From the NCBI RefSeq assembly GCF_018417535.1, contig NZ_CP070979.1, forward strand, positions 868,001-932,000: a stretch of DNA of 64,000 nucleotides, read 5' to 3'. The notes below the pieces were generated by a model that saw nothing but the letters and a program-made list of their open reading frames with translations, made no database searches and was not told where the DNA came from. Both the position numbers and the translations under genes were made by a program. This DNA is from Burkholderia pyrrocinia. GTDB lineage: Bacteria; Pseudomonadota; Gammaproteobacteria; Burkholderiales; Burkholderiaceae. Positions 26,901 through 35,773 of the stretch are shown in pieces (positions within the stretch are counted from its first letter, which is position 1; each line of letters opens with the position of its first letter).

Positions 26901-27021
26901 GGCGGTCGGTTCTCCGGATCGGTGCGGACGCAATGGATTGCACGACCCTGCTGCTCGACGGGTCGATGCCATCGCATGATGCCCGAAAGCGCGCAAATCC
27001 GGCGTCTCGCGCCCCGCTCCA

Positions 27022-28524
27022 TCAGGCCGCCGGTGACGCGCCCTGCTCCCACCGATCGATGTCGTCGAGCGGATACACGGGCCGCGCGAGCCGCTCGTAG
27101 CGAAACAGCCCGTAGTCCGAGCCCGTCACGCCGCGGCTGTCGCATTCGACCAGCGCGGCCGCAATCGGCACGAACACCGGCCGGCAATACATTCGCGATT
27201 TCAGCAGCAGGAAGCGCGCGCGGCGCGGATCGACGCCGACGCTCTCGAACACGCCGAGATCCCACGGCTCCTGCGTGCACTCGGTAACAACGAGCGTGGC
27301 CGCGCCGATGTCGAGCACGGCGGTGCGGCCCATGTAAGCGCGCTGGCCCGTGTACGTCGGCCCGGTGATCACGTATTCGCCGTCGGTGAGCGCGCGCACG
27401 ACACCCGTCGCGCGGAACGGCTCGCGCCGCACGCCGCCGTGCGACGGCAGCCGGTTGCCGACCGGCACCGTGACGGTTGCGCCGACGCCTGCATCGATCA
27501 ACACCGCGACGGCCTCCGGATCGCACAACGGCCCGCTGACGATCCCGTCGAGCCCGTGCGCGAGCGCGGCCTCGAGCAGGTCCATCGTGTCGCACGGGCC
27601 GCCCGACATGCAGTTGTCGCCGTGATCGAGCATCAGTACCGGGCGGTCCGCGTCGCGCGCGAGTGCCGCGGCCTGCGCGACCGAATCCGCGAGCGGCGGG
27701 CTGCGGTACACGAACGCGTCGCGCGCATCCCAGATCTGCCGCGCGATGCGCTCGGCCACCGCATCGGCCGCGGCGCGATCGCCGTCGGCGACCACGACGA
27801 CGCTGATGCATGGCGCGGGAATATCCGCGAGCGAAAAGCCGGGCAACACCGAAACCGCGAGCATCCCGTCGGCCTCGGCCGCGCGTGCGGCGTCCACCGC
27901 ACGCCGCATCGCGCCTTCGGCGCTCGCGCTGAGCAGCGTCGACGTCATCAGCGGCGGCTGCCGCCATGCGAGCACGGGCCGTGCACGACCATGAAGCCGG
28001 TCGAGCAGCACGCGCGCCGCGTGCTCGCCCGTCTCGACCATGTCGACGTGCGGATAGGTCTTGAAGCTGACGATCACATCCGCGTGGTCGATCATCTTCT
28101 GCGTGACATTTGCATGCAGGTCGAGCGCGACCGCGATCGGCGCATCGGGCAGCGCCGCGCGCACGCGCGCGAGCAGATCGCCCTCGCCGTCCGCGCTCTG
28201 CTCGGCGACCATCGCGCCGTGCAGGTCGAGCATCACCGCGTCGCAGCCGGGCGCGGCCGCGACGATCGCGTCGCAGATCGCCGCATACGCGTCGGCCGCG
28301 ACGGGCCCGCTCGGGTTCGCGGCCGCCGACACCGGCGTCACGATCTCGGCGCCCTCGCGCGCGGCCGCATCGATGAACGCGGCCATCGCGGTGCGCATCC
28401 CGCGGTTCGCGCGATACGCGTCGTCGCCCCAGTCGGGACCGTGGCGGCCGAACGCGGCGAGCGGCGTCGGCACCGGCGAGAACGTGTTGGTCTCATGGTT
28501 CATCCGGGCGATCAGGATCTTCAT
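27022..28524 (-). CDS. MlrC-type M81 metallopeptidase-like protein
   Basis: The 500-residue protein opens MKILIARMNHETNTFSP and has the MlrC signatures DAVMLDLHGAMV, LDLHANVTQKM, SFKTYPHVDM and MLDHGDNCMSGGPCDT. These carry the zinc-binding Asp/His residues. The founding member cleaves the linear tetrapeptide of microcystin, but most homologues sit in catabolic operons and probably open small amides. The ATG overlaps the stop of the AllC-type gene by four bases, so the two are coupled. Substrate is unknown. Confidence 0.85.
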   Translation of the reverse strand: MKILIARMNHETNTFSPVPTPLAAFGRHGPDWGDDAYRANRGMRTAMAAFIDAAAREGAEIVTPVSAAANPSGPVAADAYAAICDAIVAAAPGCDAVMLDLHGAMVAEQSADGEGDLLARVRAALPDAPIAVALDLHANVTQKMIDHADVIVSFKTYPHVDMVETGEHAARVLLDRLHGRARPVLAWRQPPLMTSTLLSASAEGAMRRAVDAARAAEADGMLAVSVLPGFSLADIPAPCISVVVVADGDRAAADAVAERIARQIWDARDAFVYRSPPLADSVAQAAALARDADRPVLMLDHGDNCMSGGPCDTMDLLEAALAHGLDGIVSGPLCDPEAVAVLIDAGVGATVTVPVGNRLPSHGGVRREPFRATGVVRALTDGEYVITGPTYTGQRAYMGRTAVLDIGAATLVVTECTQEPWDLGVFESVGVDPRRARFLLLKSRMYCRPVFVPIAAALVECDSRGVTGSDYGLFRYERLARPVYPLDDIDRWEQGASPAA

Positions 28525-29810
28525 CGCGCGTCACCTTCCGCGATCCCGGCAGCACCCAGCATCGCCTGCAGCAGCACGTTGCAGCCGGCTTCCAGATGCG
28601 CCGGATCGGCGTCCTCGATCTCGTTGTGGCTGATCCCGTCCTTGCACGGCACGAAGATCATCGCGGTCGGCGCAACACGCGCGAGATACACGGCGTCGTG
28701 GCCCGCGCCGCTGATCACGTTCATCGACGACAGCCCGAGCGCGCTCGCGCCGGCGCGAACCCGCTCGACCAGCGTCGTGTCGAACGGCTGCGGCGGAAAG
28801 TACACGACCTGCTCGACGTCGATGCGCATGCCGGCCGATGCGCCCAGCTCGGCGCACGTCGCGCGCAGTTCCGCATCCATCGCCGCGAGCGTCGCATCGT
28901 CGGCCGCGCGCAGGTCGACGGTCAGCGTCACGCGGCCAGGAATCACGTTGCGCGAATTCGGGTACACGTCGACCCAGCCGACCGTGCCGCGTCCGTGCGG
29001 CGGATGCGCGCGCGCGATGCCGTTCACCGCGCGCACGAGATCGGCCGCGACCAGCAGCGCGTCGCGCCGCAGCGCCATCGGCGTCGGGCCGGCGTGCGCC
29101 TCCATCCCGTGTACGGTCACGTCATACCAGCGCTGCCCGAGCGCGCCCTCGACCACGCCGATCGTCGTGTCGTGCGCCTCCAGCACCGGCCCCTGCTCGA
29201 TATGCGCTTCGAAATACGCGCCGACCGGATGCGCGTCGCGCCCATCGTCCGCATCGCCCGCATAACCGATCGCGACCAGCGCGTCGCGTACCGACACGCC
29301 GTCGCGATCGCATTGCATGAGCGCATGATCGAGCGTGAACGCGCCCGCGAACACGCCGGAGCCCATCATCACGGGCACGAAACGCGAGCCTTCCTCGTTG
29401 GTCCAGACGGCAACCTCGAGCGGCGCACGCGTGCGCACGCCCGCATCGTCGAGTGTGCGCAGCACTTCGAGGCCCGCGAGCACGCCGTAGTTGCCGTCGA
29501 ACTTGCCGCCGGTGGGCTGCGTGTCGATATGGCTGCCCGTCGTCACCGGCGGCAGGTCGTCGCGTTCGCCCGCACGCCGCGCGAAGATGTTGCCGATCGC
29601 ATCGACCCGCACCGTGCAGCCGGTTTTCTTCGCCCATGCGACGAACAGGTCGCGCGCCTCGCGATCGAGTTCGGTGAGCGCGAGGCGGCACACGCCCCCC
29701 TTGTCGGTCGCGCCGATCCGCGCGAGGCGCATCAGGCTGTCCCACAGCCGCGCGCCGTCGACGCGCAAGCCGGACGCCGCGACGCCCGGTGTCGAATCCT
29801 GAACTTGCAT
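28521..29810 (-). CDS. Zinc-dependent M20-type amidohydrolase (AllC/carbamoylase-like)
   Basis: A 429-residue enzyme of the allantoate amidohydrolase/N-carbamoyl-amino-acid hydrolase group. Metal-site motifs are TGSHIDTQPTGGKFDGNYG (His and Asp), WTNEEGSRF (catalytic Glu and metal Glu), EAHIEQGP (His) and DGISHNEIE (C-terminal His). GAGGAA lies before the ATG at 29810; the ATG six codons earlier has none. It follows livF by 34 bp and overlaps mlrC, so the transporter probably supplies its substrate, likely an N-carbamoyl or other amide-bearing compound. Confidence 0.87.
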   Translation of the reverse strand: MQVQDSTPGVAASGLRVDGARLWDSLMRLARIGATDKGGVCRLALTELDREARDLFVAWAKKTGCTVRVDAIGNIFARRAGERDDLPPVTTGSHIDTQPTGGKFDGNYGVLAGLEVLRTLDDAGVRTRAPLEVAVWTNEEGSRFVPVMMGSGVFAGAFTLDHALMQCDRDGVSVRDALVAIGYAGDADDGRDAHPVGAYFEAHIEQGPVLEAHDTTIGVVEGALGQRWYDVTVHGMEAHAGPTPMALRRDALLVAADLVRAVNGIARAHPPHGRGTVGWVDVYPNSRNVIPGRVTLTVDLRAADDATLAAMDAELRATCAELGASAGMRIDVEQVVYFPPQPFDTTLVERVRAGASALGLSSMNVISGAGHDAVYLARVAPTAMIFVPCKDGISHNEIEDADPAHLEAGCNVLLQAMLGAAGIAEGDAR

Positions 29811-29844
29811 CGATGGAATTCCTCGCAATGAAAGGGCACGGCGC

Positions 29845-30546
29845 TTACGCGACGCCGACGCCCAGGTAACGGTCCTTCACCTCGTGATCGGCGGCGAACG
29901 CCGCGTTGCTGCCTTCGTAGACGATCACGCCCTGTTCGATCACGAAGTGGCGGTCCGCGAGCTGCGTGCACACTTCGAGGTTCTGTTCGACGAGCAGGAT
30001 CGCGACGCCGGCCGCCTTGATCCGCTTCAACTGCTCGACGATCTCCTCGACGATCACCGGCGCGAGCCCCTCGACCGGCTCGTCGAGCATCAGCAGCCGC
30101 GGGTGGTTCATCAGCGCACGGCCGATCGCGAGCATCTGCTGCTCGCCGCCCGACAGCTGCGCGCCGCCGTTGCGGCGGCGCTCCTTCAGGCGCGGAAAGA
30201 TCCGGTAGATGTCGTCGAGCTGCCACGGCGAATCGCGGCGCGCGCCGAGCCGCAGGTTTTCCTCGACCGACAGCAGCCGGAAAATCCCGCGATGCTCGGG
30301 CACGAAGCACAGGCCGCGCGCGGCGATCCGGTGCGCGGGCTGCCCGGACACCAGCCGGCCCGCGAACGTCACCGCGCCGCCGGTCGGTGCGACGACCCCC
30401 GCGATCGTCTTGAGCGTCGTCGACTTGCCCGCGCCGTTGCGGCCGAGCAGCGTCACCGTCTCGCCTTCGTTCACGTTCAGCGAAATACCCTGCAGGACGT
30501 GGCTCTTGCCGTAGCAGGCATGGACCTCCTTCACGTCGAGCATCAT
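29845..30546 (-). CDS. livF: Branched-chain-type ABC transporter ATPase (LivF family)
   Basis: A 233-residue ATPase with Walker A GRNGAGKST, signature LSGGEQQMLAIGRAL, Walker B LLMLDEPVEGLAP and the switch His region LLVEQNLEV. It matches LivF in length and order within the operon. It pairs with the LivG-type ATPase encoded just upstream, whose stop its start overlaps (ATGA). The symbol indicates family, not proof that leucine is the cargo. Confidence 0.93.
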   Translation of the reverse strand: MMLDVKEVHACYGKSHVLQGISLNVNEGETVTLLGRNGAGKSTTLKTIAGVVAPTGGAVTFAGRLVSGQPAHRIAARGLCFVPEHRGIFRLLSVEENLRLGARRDSPWQLDDIYRIFPRLKERRRNGGAQLSGGEQQMLAIGRALMNHPRLLMLDEPVEGLAPVIVEEIVEQLKRIKAAGVAILLVEQNLEVCTQLADRHFVIEQGVIVYEGSNAAFAADHEVKDRYLGVGVA

Positions 30547-31310
30547 GCGCGGCCTCCCGTGATCATGTTGCCGAGATACGCACTGCGCACGCGCTCGTCG
30601 CCGCGAATCGCGTCAGGTTTGCCTTCGACCAGCACGCGGCCCTGCTGCATCACCGTGATCGTGTCCGAGATGTCCATCACGATTCCCATGTTGTGTTCGA
30701 TCAGCACGACCGTGTAGTCGTCGCGCAGGCCGCGGATCAGCGCCTTCATGTCGTCGAGATCGTCGATCCCCATGCCCGACGTCGGCTCGTCGAGAAAAAT
30801 CGCGCGCGGCCGCGCCGCCAGCGCCATCCCGACCTCGAGCCGGCGCTGCTGGCCGTGCGACAGCACGCCGGCCGCCGTGTCGGCGAAGCGCTGCAGGCCG
30901 AGCCGCTCGAGCACATCGTCGACGATGCCGTCGTGCGCGAGCGCGCCGCGCGGCGGCGTCCACGGATTCAGCGCGCGCCGCGATTCGACGCCCTGTGCGG
31001 CAACCCGCAGGTTCTCGCGCACGCTCAGGTTCGGAAACAGGCTCGTCACCTGGAACGAGCGTGCGATGCCGCGCCGCACGCGCTTGTGATCGGGTTCGCG
31101 CGACACGTCGTGACCGTCGAACAGGATCGAGCCCGACGTGATCGGCAACGTGCCCGTCAGCGTATGGAACAGCGTCGTCTTGCCCGCACCGTTCGGGCCG
31201 ATCACCGAATGCACGGTGCGCGGCATGATCCGCAGATCGACGCCGCCCAACGCCGTGAACTTGCCGTAGCGCTTGACGACGCCGCGCGCCTCGAGAATCG
31301 CTTCGCTCAT
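30543..31310 (-). CDS. livG: Branched-chain-type ABC transporter ATPase (LivG family)
   Basis: This 255-residue ATPase has Walker A GPNGAGKTTLF, signature LSHGQQRRLEVGMAL, Walker B AIFLDEPTSGM and LIEHNMGIVMDI. The signature has His in place of the second Gly, a frequent form in this family. Its start at 31310 overlaps the livM stop by four bases; the open frame beyond that only mirrors livM. It couples ATP hydrolysis to import through LivH and LivM. Confidence 0.93.
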   Translation of the reverse strand: MSEAILEARGVVKRYGKFTALGGVDLRIMPRTVHSVIGPNGAGKTTLFHTLTGTLPITSGSILFDGHDVSREPDHKRVRRGIARSFQVTSLFPNLSVRENLRVAAQGVESRRALNPWTPPRGALAHDGIVDDVLERLGLQRFADTAAGVLSHGQQRRLEVGMALAARPRAIFLDEPTSGMGIDDLDDMKALIRGLRDDYTVVLIEHNMGIVMDISDTITVMQQGRVLVEGKPDAIRGDERVRSAYLGNMITGGRA

Positions 31311-32350
31311 TGCTGCTCCCTGGCATCGGTCGCCGTGCCTTCGATGCGTCGCAGCTTCGCCGCGACGCGTTCGCCCAGCCCCCACAACCCGCGCTGCATG
31401 AACAGGCTGACCGTGATCAGCACGAGGCCGAGCAGCAGCAGCCAGCGCGGCCACAGCGTCGACAGCCAGTCCGCGAACAGCACGTAGAACGCCGCGCCGA
31501 GCACCGACGCGAACAGGTTGCCCGTGCCGCCGATCACCGTCATCACCAGGATCATCTCGCTCGTGTGATAGTCGATGTTCGACAGCGGCGCGATGCCCGT
31601 CATCAACGCATGCAGCGCACCCGCGAGGCCCGTGACCGCGCCCGAGATCACGAACGCCGCGAGCTTGAAGCGCTTCACGTCGTAGCCGGCCGCCGCCGCG
31701 CGCGCCTCGTTGTCGCGGATCGCGAGCAGCGTACGGCCGAACACCGAGCGCGACACGCGCAACAGCAGCCAGAACACCGCGACGAACAGCACCGCGACGA
31801 AGCCGTAGTAGCGCCACGGCGAGTCGAGCGAGACGAGCGGATGCCCGAACGCGGCGAGCGCGGGGCGCGGGATGTCGAGCAGCCCGTTGTCGCCGCCCGT
31901 GACGTCCGGCGTCGTATAGGCGAGAAAGTAGAACAGCTGCCCGAACGCGAGCGTCAGCATCACGAAATAGGTGCCGCGCTGCCGGATCGAGAACCAGCCG
32001 ACGAGCGCGGCCGCGACGGCACCGAGCACGGCGGCCGAGAGCAGCGCGACGCTCACCGACGCGACGCCGTGCGTCAGCACCAGCCCCGCCGCGTAACTGC
32101 CGAGCCCGAAGAAGATGCCCTGCCCGAATGACAACAGCCCCGTCAACCCAAGCAGCAGGTTGCAGCCGAGCGCAGCGAGCGCGAACACCAGCACTTCGGT
32201 CGCGAGCGAGCCCGAACTCAGCGCAACCGGCAGCACGCACACGACGGCCACCGCGAGCCAGCCCTCCGGCCGCTGCAGCGCGCCGCGCCACGGCCGCGGG
32301 CGCTGCGAAGCTGCCGCCCCCGGCGGCAGCGGTTTCGACGATTCGATCAT
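31307..32350 (-). CDS. livM: Branched-chain-type ABC permease (LivM family)
   Basis: A 347-residue inner-membrane permease with about ten hydrophobic helices. LGLTGLLSFGQGIFFGLGSY and IRDNEARAAAAGYDVKRFK (the ATPase-contact loop) are typical of LivM, as is GGTGNLFASVLGAAFY. The start at 32350 overlaps the livH stop by four bases. It forms the translocation pore with LivH. Confidence 0.93.
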   Translation of the reverse strand: MIESSKPLPPGAAASQRPRPWRGALQRPEGWLAVAVVCVLPVALSSGSLATEVLVFALAALGCNLLLGLTGLLSFGQGIFFGLGSYAAGLVLTHGVASVSVALLSAAVLGAVAAALVGWFSIRQRGTYFVMLTLAFGQLFYFLAYTTPDVTGGDNGLLDIPRPALAAFGHPLVSLDSPWRYYGFVAVLFVAVFWLLLRVSRSVFGRTLLAIRDNEARAAAAGYDVKRFKLAAFVISGAVTGLAGALHALMTGIAPLSNIDYHTSEMILVMTVIGGTGNLFASVLGAAFYVLFADWLSTLWPRWLLLLGLVLITVSLFMQRGLWGLGERVAAKLRRIEGTATDAREQQ

Positions 32351-33207
32351 GCAGCCCTCCCCAGCAACCCGTTCGGACGCAGCAGCAACACGGCCGCCAT
32401 TGCGACGTAGATCATCAATCGCGCGCCTTCCGGCCACAGCGTGCTCATCAGGCTCTGCACGATGCCCACCAGCAGCCCGCCGACGAGCGCCCCGAGAAAA
32501 TTCCCCATCCCGCCGACGACGACCACGACGAACGCGACGCCGAGCGCCTCGATGCCCATGAACGGATCGACGCCGCGGATCGGCGCGGCGAGCACGCCCG
32601 CGAGCGCCGCCGTCGCCGCGCCGAGCGCGAACACGAGGCTGAACACGCGCGTCACGTTGATGCCGAGCAGCGATACCATCTCAGTCGATTCGCTGCCCGC
32701 ACGCACCGTACTGCCGAGCCGCGTGCCTTCGAGCACCCACCACAGCAATGCGGCAAGCACGGCCGTGAACGCGATCACGAACAGCCGGTATTTCGGGTAG
32801 ACGAAGCCGCCCCAGATCACGACGCCGTTCAGCGCGTCGGGCGGCGGCACGTTGTCGCCGAGCGGGCCCCATGCGAGGATCGCGCACTCCTGCAGCACGA
32901 GCGCGAGCCCGACTGTCGCCAGGATGTGGAATTCATGCTGCTGCGCGTACACATGACGCAGCACGAGTTTTTCGACGCCCCACGCGAACGCGCCGACGAC
33001 GAGCGGCACGACCGCGAGCGCGACCCAGAAATTCGCCGACCATTGCAGCGCCTGGTAGCAGAGATACGCGCCGAGCAGGTAGAACGCGCCGTGAGCGAAA
33101 TTCACGAAGCGCAGCAGGCCGAACACGATCGACAGGCCGACGGCGAGCAGGAAATACAGCATGCCCACGCCGATGCCGTTGACGATCTGCAGCAGATAGA
33201 CGTTCAT
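32347..33207 (-). CDS. livH: Branched-chain-type ABC permease (LivH family)
   Basis: A 286-residue permease. LSIVFGLLRFVNFAHGAFY near the N-terminus and VVVGGMGNFLGALVGGLLVG near the C-terminus are hallmark LivH segments, with the ATPase-contact region SESTEMVSLLGINVTRV between. It is encoded 69 bp after the binding-protein gene and overlaps livM by ATGA, giving strict coupling through livH-livM-livG-livF. Confidence 0.93.
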   Translation of the reverse strand: MNVYLLQIVNGIGVGMLYFLLAVGLSIVFGLLRFVNFAHGAFYLLGAYLCYQALQWSANFWVALAVVPLVVGAFAWGVEKLVLRHVYAQQHEFHILATVGLALVLQECAILAWGPLGDNVPPPDALNGVVIWGGFVYPKYRLFVIAFTAVLAALLWWVLEGTRLGSTVRAGSESTEMVSLLGINVTRVFSLVFALGAATAALAGVLAAPIRGVDPFMGIEALGVAFVVVVVGGMGNFLGALVGGLLVGIVQSLMSTLWPEGARLMIYVAMAAVLLLRPNGLLGRAA

Positions 33208-33276
33208 GGCTTCCGTGTCGGAAAGGAAGGTAACGGACGTCCGCGGCGCACGACGGCCGCGGACGCATGCACCGCG

Positions 33277-34485
33277 TCACGCGAGCTTGCAGCTCGTCTT
33301 TTCGATCGGCAGGAACGACTGGCCCGAGCTGACGATGTCGGCGTAATCGTCCGCGTTCTTCATCCGGCCCTTCGGCTTGCCCTTCAGCAGGTAGTAGTTC
33401 TTCAGCACCTGGTGGTCGCCCTTGCGGATTTCCTCCGGGCCCGTGAGGCCGTCGTACTTCATGCCCTCCATCGCCGCGACGACCTTCTTCGGATCGGCGC
33501 TGCCGGCCTTCACCATCGCGTCGATCATGATCTTCGAGCAGATGTACGAACCGGCGAGGCTGTAGTTCGGGTTCGCGTTGAACGCGGTGTTCGCGCGCTT
33601 CACCAGGTCGCGGTTCAGCGGCGAATCGATGCCGTGCCAGTACTGCGCGCCGAAATACACGCCGTCGCAGATGTCGGGCCCGAGCGCCTCGAACTGCTCG
33701 AGGCCCGATGCCCACGCGAGCAGGATCGTGCAGTTGCGCTTCATCCCGAAGCTGACGGCCTGGCGCAGCGTGTCCGACGATTGCGAGCCGAAGTTCAGGA
33801 TCAGCAGCACGTCCGGCTGCGCGGCCGCCGCGTTCGTCAGGTAGCCGCTGAACTCCTTCTCGGCGAGCGAGTGGTAGCTGTTGCCGACATGCTCGATGCC
33901 CTTCTCCTTGAAGATCGCTTTCGCGGCCGACAGCAGGCCGTCGCCGAACACGTATTGCGGCGTGATCGTGTACCAGCGCTTCGCCTTCGGCAGCATCTGG
34001 ACCAGCGGGCGCACCGTCTGCTCGATCGCGCCGAAGGTCGGCACCGACCAGCGGAACGTCGCGGCATTGCAATCCTTGCCGGTGATCTCGTCCGCGCCGG
34101 CCGTCGTGATGAACACGCCGCCCGCCTTCTGGACTTCCTTGCCCATCGCAAGCGATTCGGACGACAGGATGCCGCCCGCGAAGAAGCGCACGCCCTTCTG
34201 CTGCGCGATCTCCTGCACGCGCCGCACCGCAGTCGCGGGCTTGCCCTCGGTATCGAGCGCCGTATAGGCAAGCGGCGCGCCGAGCACCTTGCCGTATTGC
34301 TTGACGACGAGCTGCATGCCGAGATCGGCGTACTTGCCGTTGGCGGCGAACGGCCCCGACATCGGTACCGGGCACGCAAGCTGGATGGGCGAACCCTGCG
34401 CGAACGCGGCACGGGACGACATGCTGCCGAGCGCACCCGGCACGGCCGACAGCGCGGCCAGTTTCAACAGTTCTCGGCGATTCAA
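33277..34485 (-). CDS. ABC transporter substrate-binding protein (LivK-like, Tat-exported)
   Basis: The 402-residue binding protein belongs to the type I periplasmic fold (IQLACPVPMSGPFAANGKY opening the mature part, then VRRVQEIAQQKGVRFFAGG). The N-terminus NRRELLKLAALSAVPGALG is a twin-arginine signal. I place the start at TTG 34485, with AGGAG seven bases upstream; an ORF to 34566 has no site and would displace the twin-Arg. It captures the operon's substrate in the periplasm. The downstream amidohydrolases suggest an amide or ureido compound rather than leucine. Confidence 0.87.
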   Translation of the reverse strand: MNRRELLKLAALSAVPGALGSMSSRAAFAQGSPIQLACPVPMSGPFAANGKYADLGMQLVVKQYGKVLGAPLAYTALDTEGKPATAVRRVQEIAQQKGVRFFAGGILSSESLAMGKEVQKAGGVFITTAGADEITGKDCNAATFRWSVPTFGAIEQTVRPLVQMLPKAKRWYTITPQYVFGDGLLSAAKAIFKEKGIEHVGNSYHSLAEKEFSGYLTNAAAAQPDVLLILNFGSQSSDTLRQAVSFGMKRNCTILLAWASGLEQFEALGPDICDGVYFGAQYWHGIDSPLNRDLVKRANTAFNANPNYSLAGSYICSKIMIDAMVKAGSADPKKVVAAMEGMKYDGLTGPEEIRKGDHQVLKNYYLLKGKPKGRMKNADDYADIVSSGQSFLPIEKTSCKLA

Positions 34486-34575
34486 GTTGACGCTCCTGAT
34501 AAAGGGGGACACACGCGATGCGACCGACTGCCAAACCGTGCCCACGCCCTGCAGGATGCGCGCCACCGGTTGATC

Positions 34576-34595
34576 CTATTTATCATGATAAATAG
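34576..34595. promoter_or_regulatory. Perfect 20-bp palindrome, GntR operator candidate
   Basis: CTATTTATCATGATAAATAG equals its own reverse complement over 20 bases. It is the only strong dyad in the gap between the divergent binding-protein gene and the FadR-type GntR gene, and it is AT-rich where a promoter is expected. I infer that it is the GntR operator for the transporter operon and for autoregulation. Confidence 0.65.
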
Positions 34596-34714
34596 AATGA
34601 ACCTGATGCTAGAGTTGATCAAAATTGGTGTCAATCAGGCAAAATTCCGTACCCTGCGCCGGAACGGATCGTCGACGATGACGTGGCGCGCAGTCACACA
34701 AAGGAGTCTTGAAG

Positions 34715-35569
34715 ATGGTCATGGACCGAGCCAGGGCGGGCCTCGCGGTCGAAATCAAGCAGCCGAAGCGGGCCGACCTCGTTGCCGAGGAGATCAAGCG
34801 GCTGATCACCGAGAAGGACCTGAAGCCGGGCGACCGCCTGCCGCGCGAAGCCGAGCTGCAGCAGCTCTATGCGGTCAGCAAGAGCACGATCCGCGAGGCG
34901 CTGAAGTCGCTCGAGGTGCAGGGGCTCATCAAGGTCACGACGGGGCCGTCGGGCGGCGGGATGGTCGTCGAGGTGCCGCTCGACCGCACGCTGCAGCTCC
35001 TGCAGAACTACCTGTTCTTCAAGGACGTGACGATCGACGACATCTATACGGTGCGAAAGCTGCTCGAACCCGAGCTGGCGGCGGGCGCCGTGCCGCACCT
35101 GACCGAGCGCGACTTCGCGGCGCTGGAGTCGAACATTGCGTGTTGCGACGGCGCGTCGGGCGTGCACGACCGCGGCCACATGCTGCGTCAGCGGCAGGAG
35201 GACACGACGTTCCACGACATCCTCGCGGCCGCGAACCCGAACCCGTTCCTGCGATTCAGCTGCGAGCTGATCAACGAGATGATCCGGCAGTTGATCGAGT
35301 TCCGGAACGATACGCCGCTCGTCGAGCACAAGCGCTTCGGCGCAGCGAACGTGTCGATCCACAAGGCGATCCTGCAGGCCGCACGCGAGCGCGATGCCGA
35401 GCGCGTACGTGCGCTGATGGTCGAGCACATGACCGAGGCGCCCAAGCATGTGAAGCGGATGAAAGGCAAGCTGCGCGGGCGTCTGATCCTCGACTCCGAG
35501 ATCCGCAGGCGGGCCGCCGCTCCCGTTGCGGGATCCGATGCGGCCGCAACGGATCCCGAAGAGGACTGA
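34715..35569 (+). CDS. GntR-family regulator, FadR/FCD subfamily
   Basis: A 284-residue regulator. The winged helix is at about residues 20-90 (LPREAELQQLYAVSKSTIRE, ALKSLEVQGLIKV) and the FCD domain follows (DIYTVRKLLEPELAAGAV, FHDILAAANPNPFL), with Asp/His residues suited to bind a metal and a carboxylate effector. AAGGAG lies 8 bases before the ATG at 34715. It is divergent from the ABC/amidohydrolase operon, with the 20-bp palindrome between them, and should repress that operon until its substrate or product is present. Confidence 0.9.
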   Translation: MVMDRARAGLAVEIKQPKRADLVAEEIKRLITEKDLKPGDRLPREAELQQLYAVSKSTIREALKSLEVQGLIKVTTGPSGGGMVVEVPLDRTLQLLQNYLFFKDVTIDDIYTVRKLLEPELAAGAVPHLTERDFAALESNIACCDGASGVHDRGHMLRQRQEDTTFHDILAAANPNPFLRFSCELINEMIRQLIEFRNDTPLVEHKRFGAANVSIHKAILQAARERDAERVRALMVEHMTEAPKHVKRMKGKLRGRLILDSEIRRRAAAPVAGSDAAATDPEED

Positions 35570-35674
35570 TGGCCGGCAAACGCGGCGTTGATCAAGGCCG
35601 ACTGCTTCGCGGCGGCCTGAGTACCTCTGCCGCGCGATGAATGCCGATGACGCTTCGTTTCGTGCCGTGCCGTT

Positions 35675-35773
35675 GCGACCGAACGTCGCGAGCGGCGTCG
35701 GCACCGGCGAGAACGTATTCGTCCCGTGATACACCCGGGCGATCGGGATCTTCAGCGCGCGCCGCCTTCCGTG
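35675..35773 (-). pseudogene. Short degenerate copy of the mlrC 5' end
   Basis: These 99 bp match 28444-28542 at about 85% identity (15 mismatches by eye), covering the first ~27 codons of mlrC, its start region and the last codons of the preceding gene. Translated on the minus strand it still reads TNTFSPVPTPLATFGRN. The start codon is lost (CAT to CAG on the plus strand). It runs into the last codons of the aldehyde dehydrogenase gene, whose end EGGAR-stop mirrors EGDAR-stop of the AllC-type gene. It is a scar of an ancient duplication. Confidence 0.75.

Noticed and set aside
32128..35640. A 1170-codon plus-strand frame across the transporter genes
   Set aside because: It is antisense to livM, livH and the binding-protein gene, is rich in Arg/His/Gln and has no recognisable domain; only the gntR part of this region is coding on the plus strand, in another frame.
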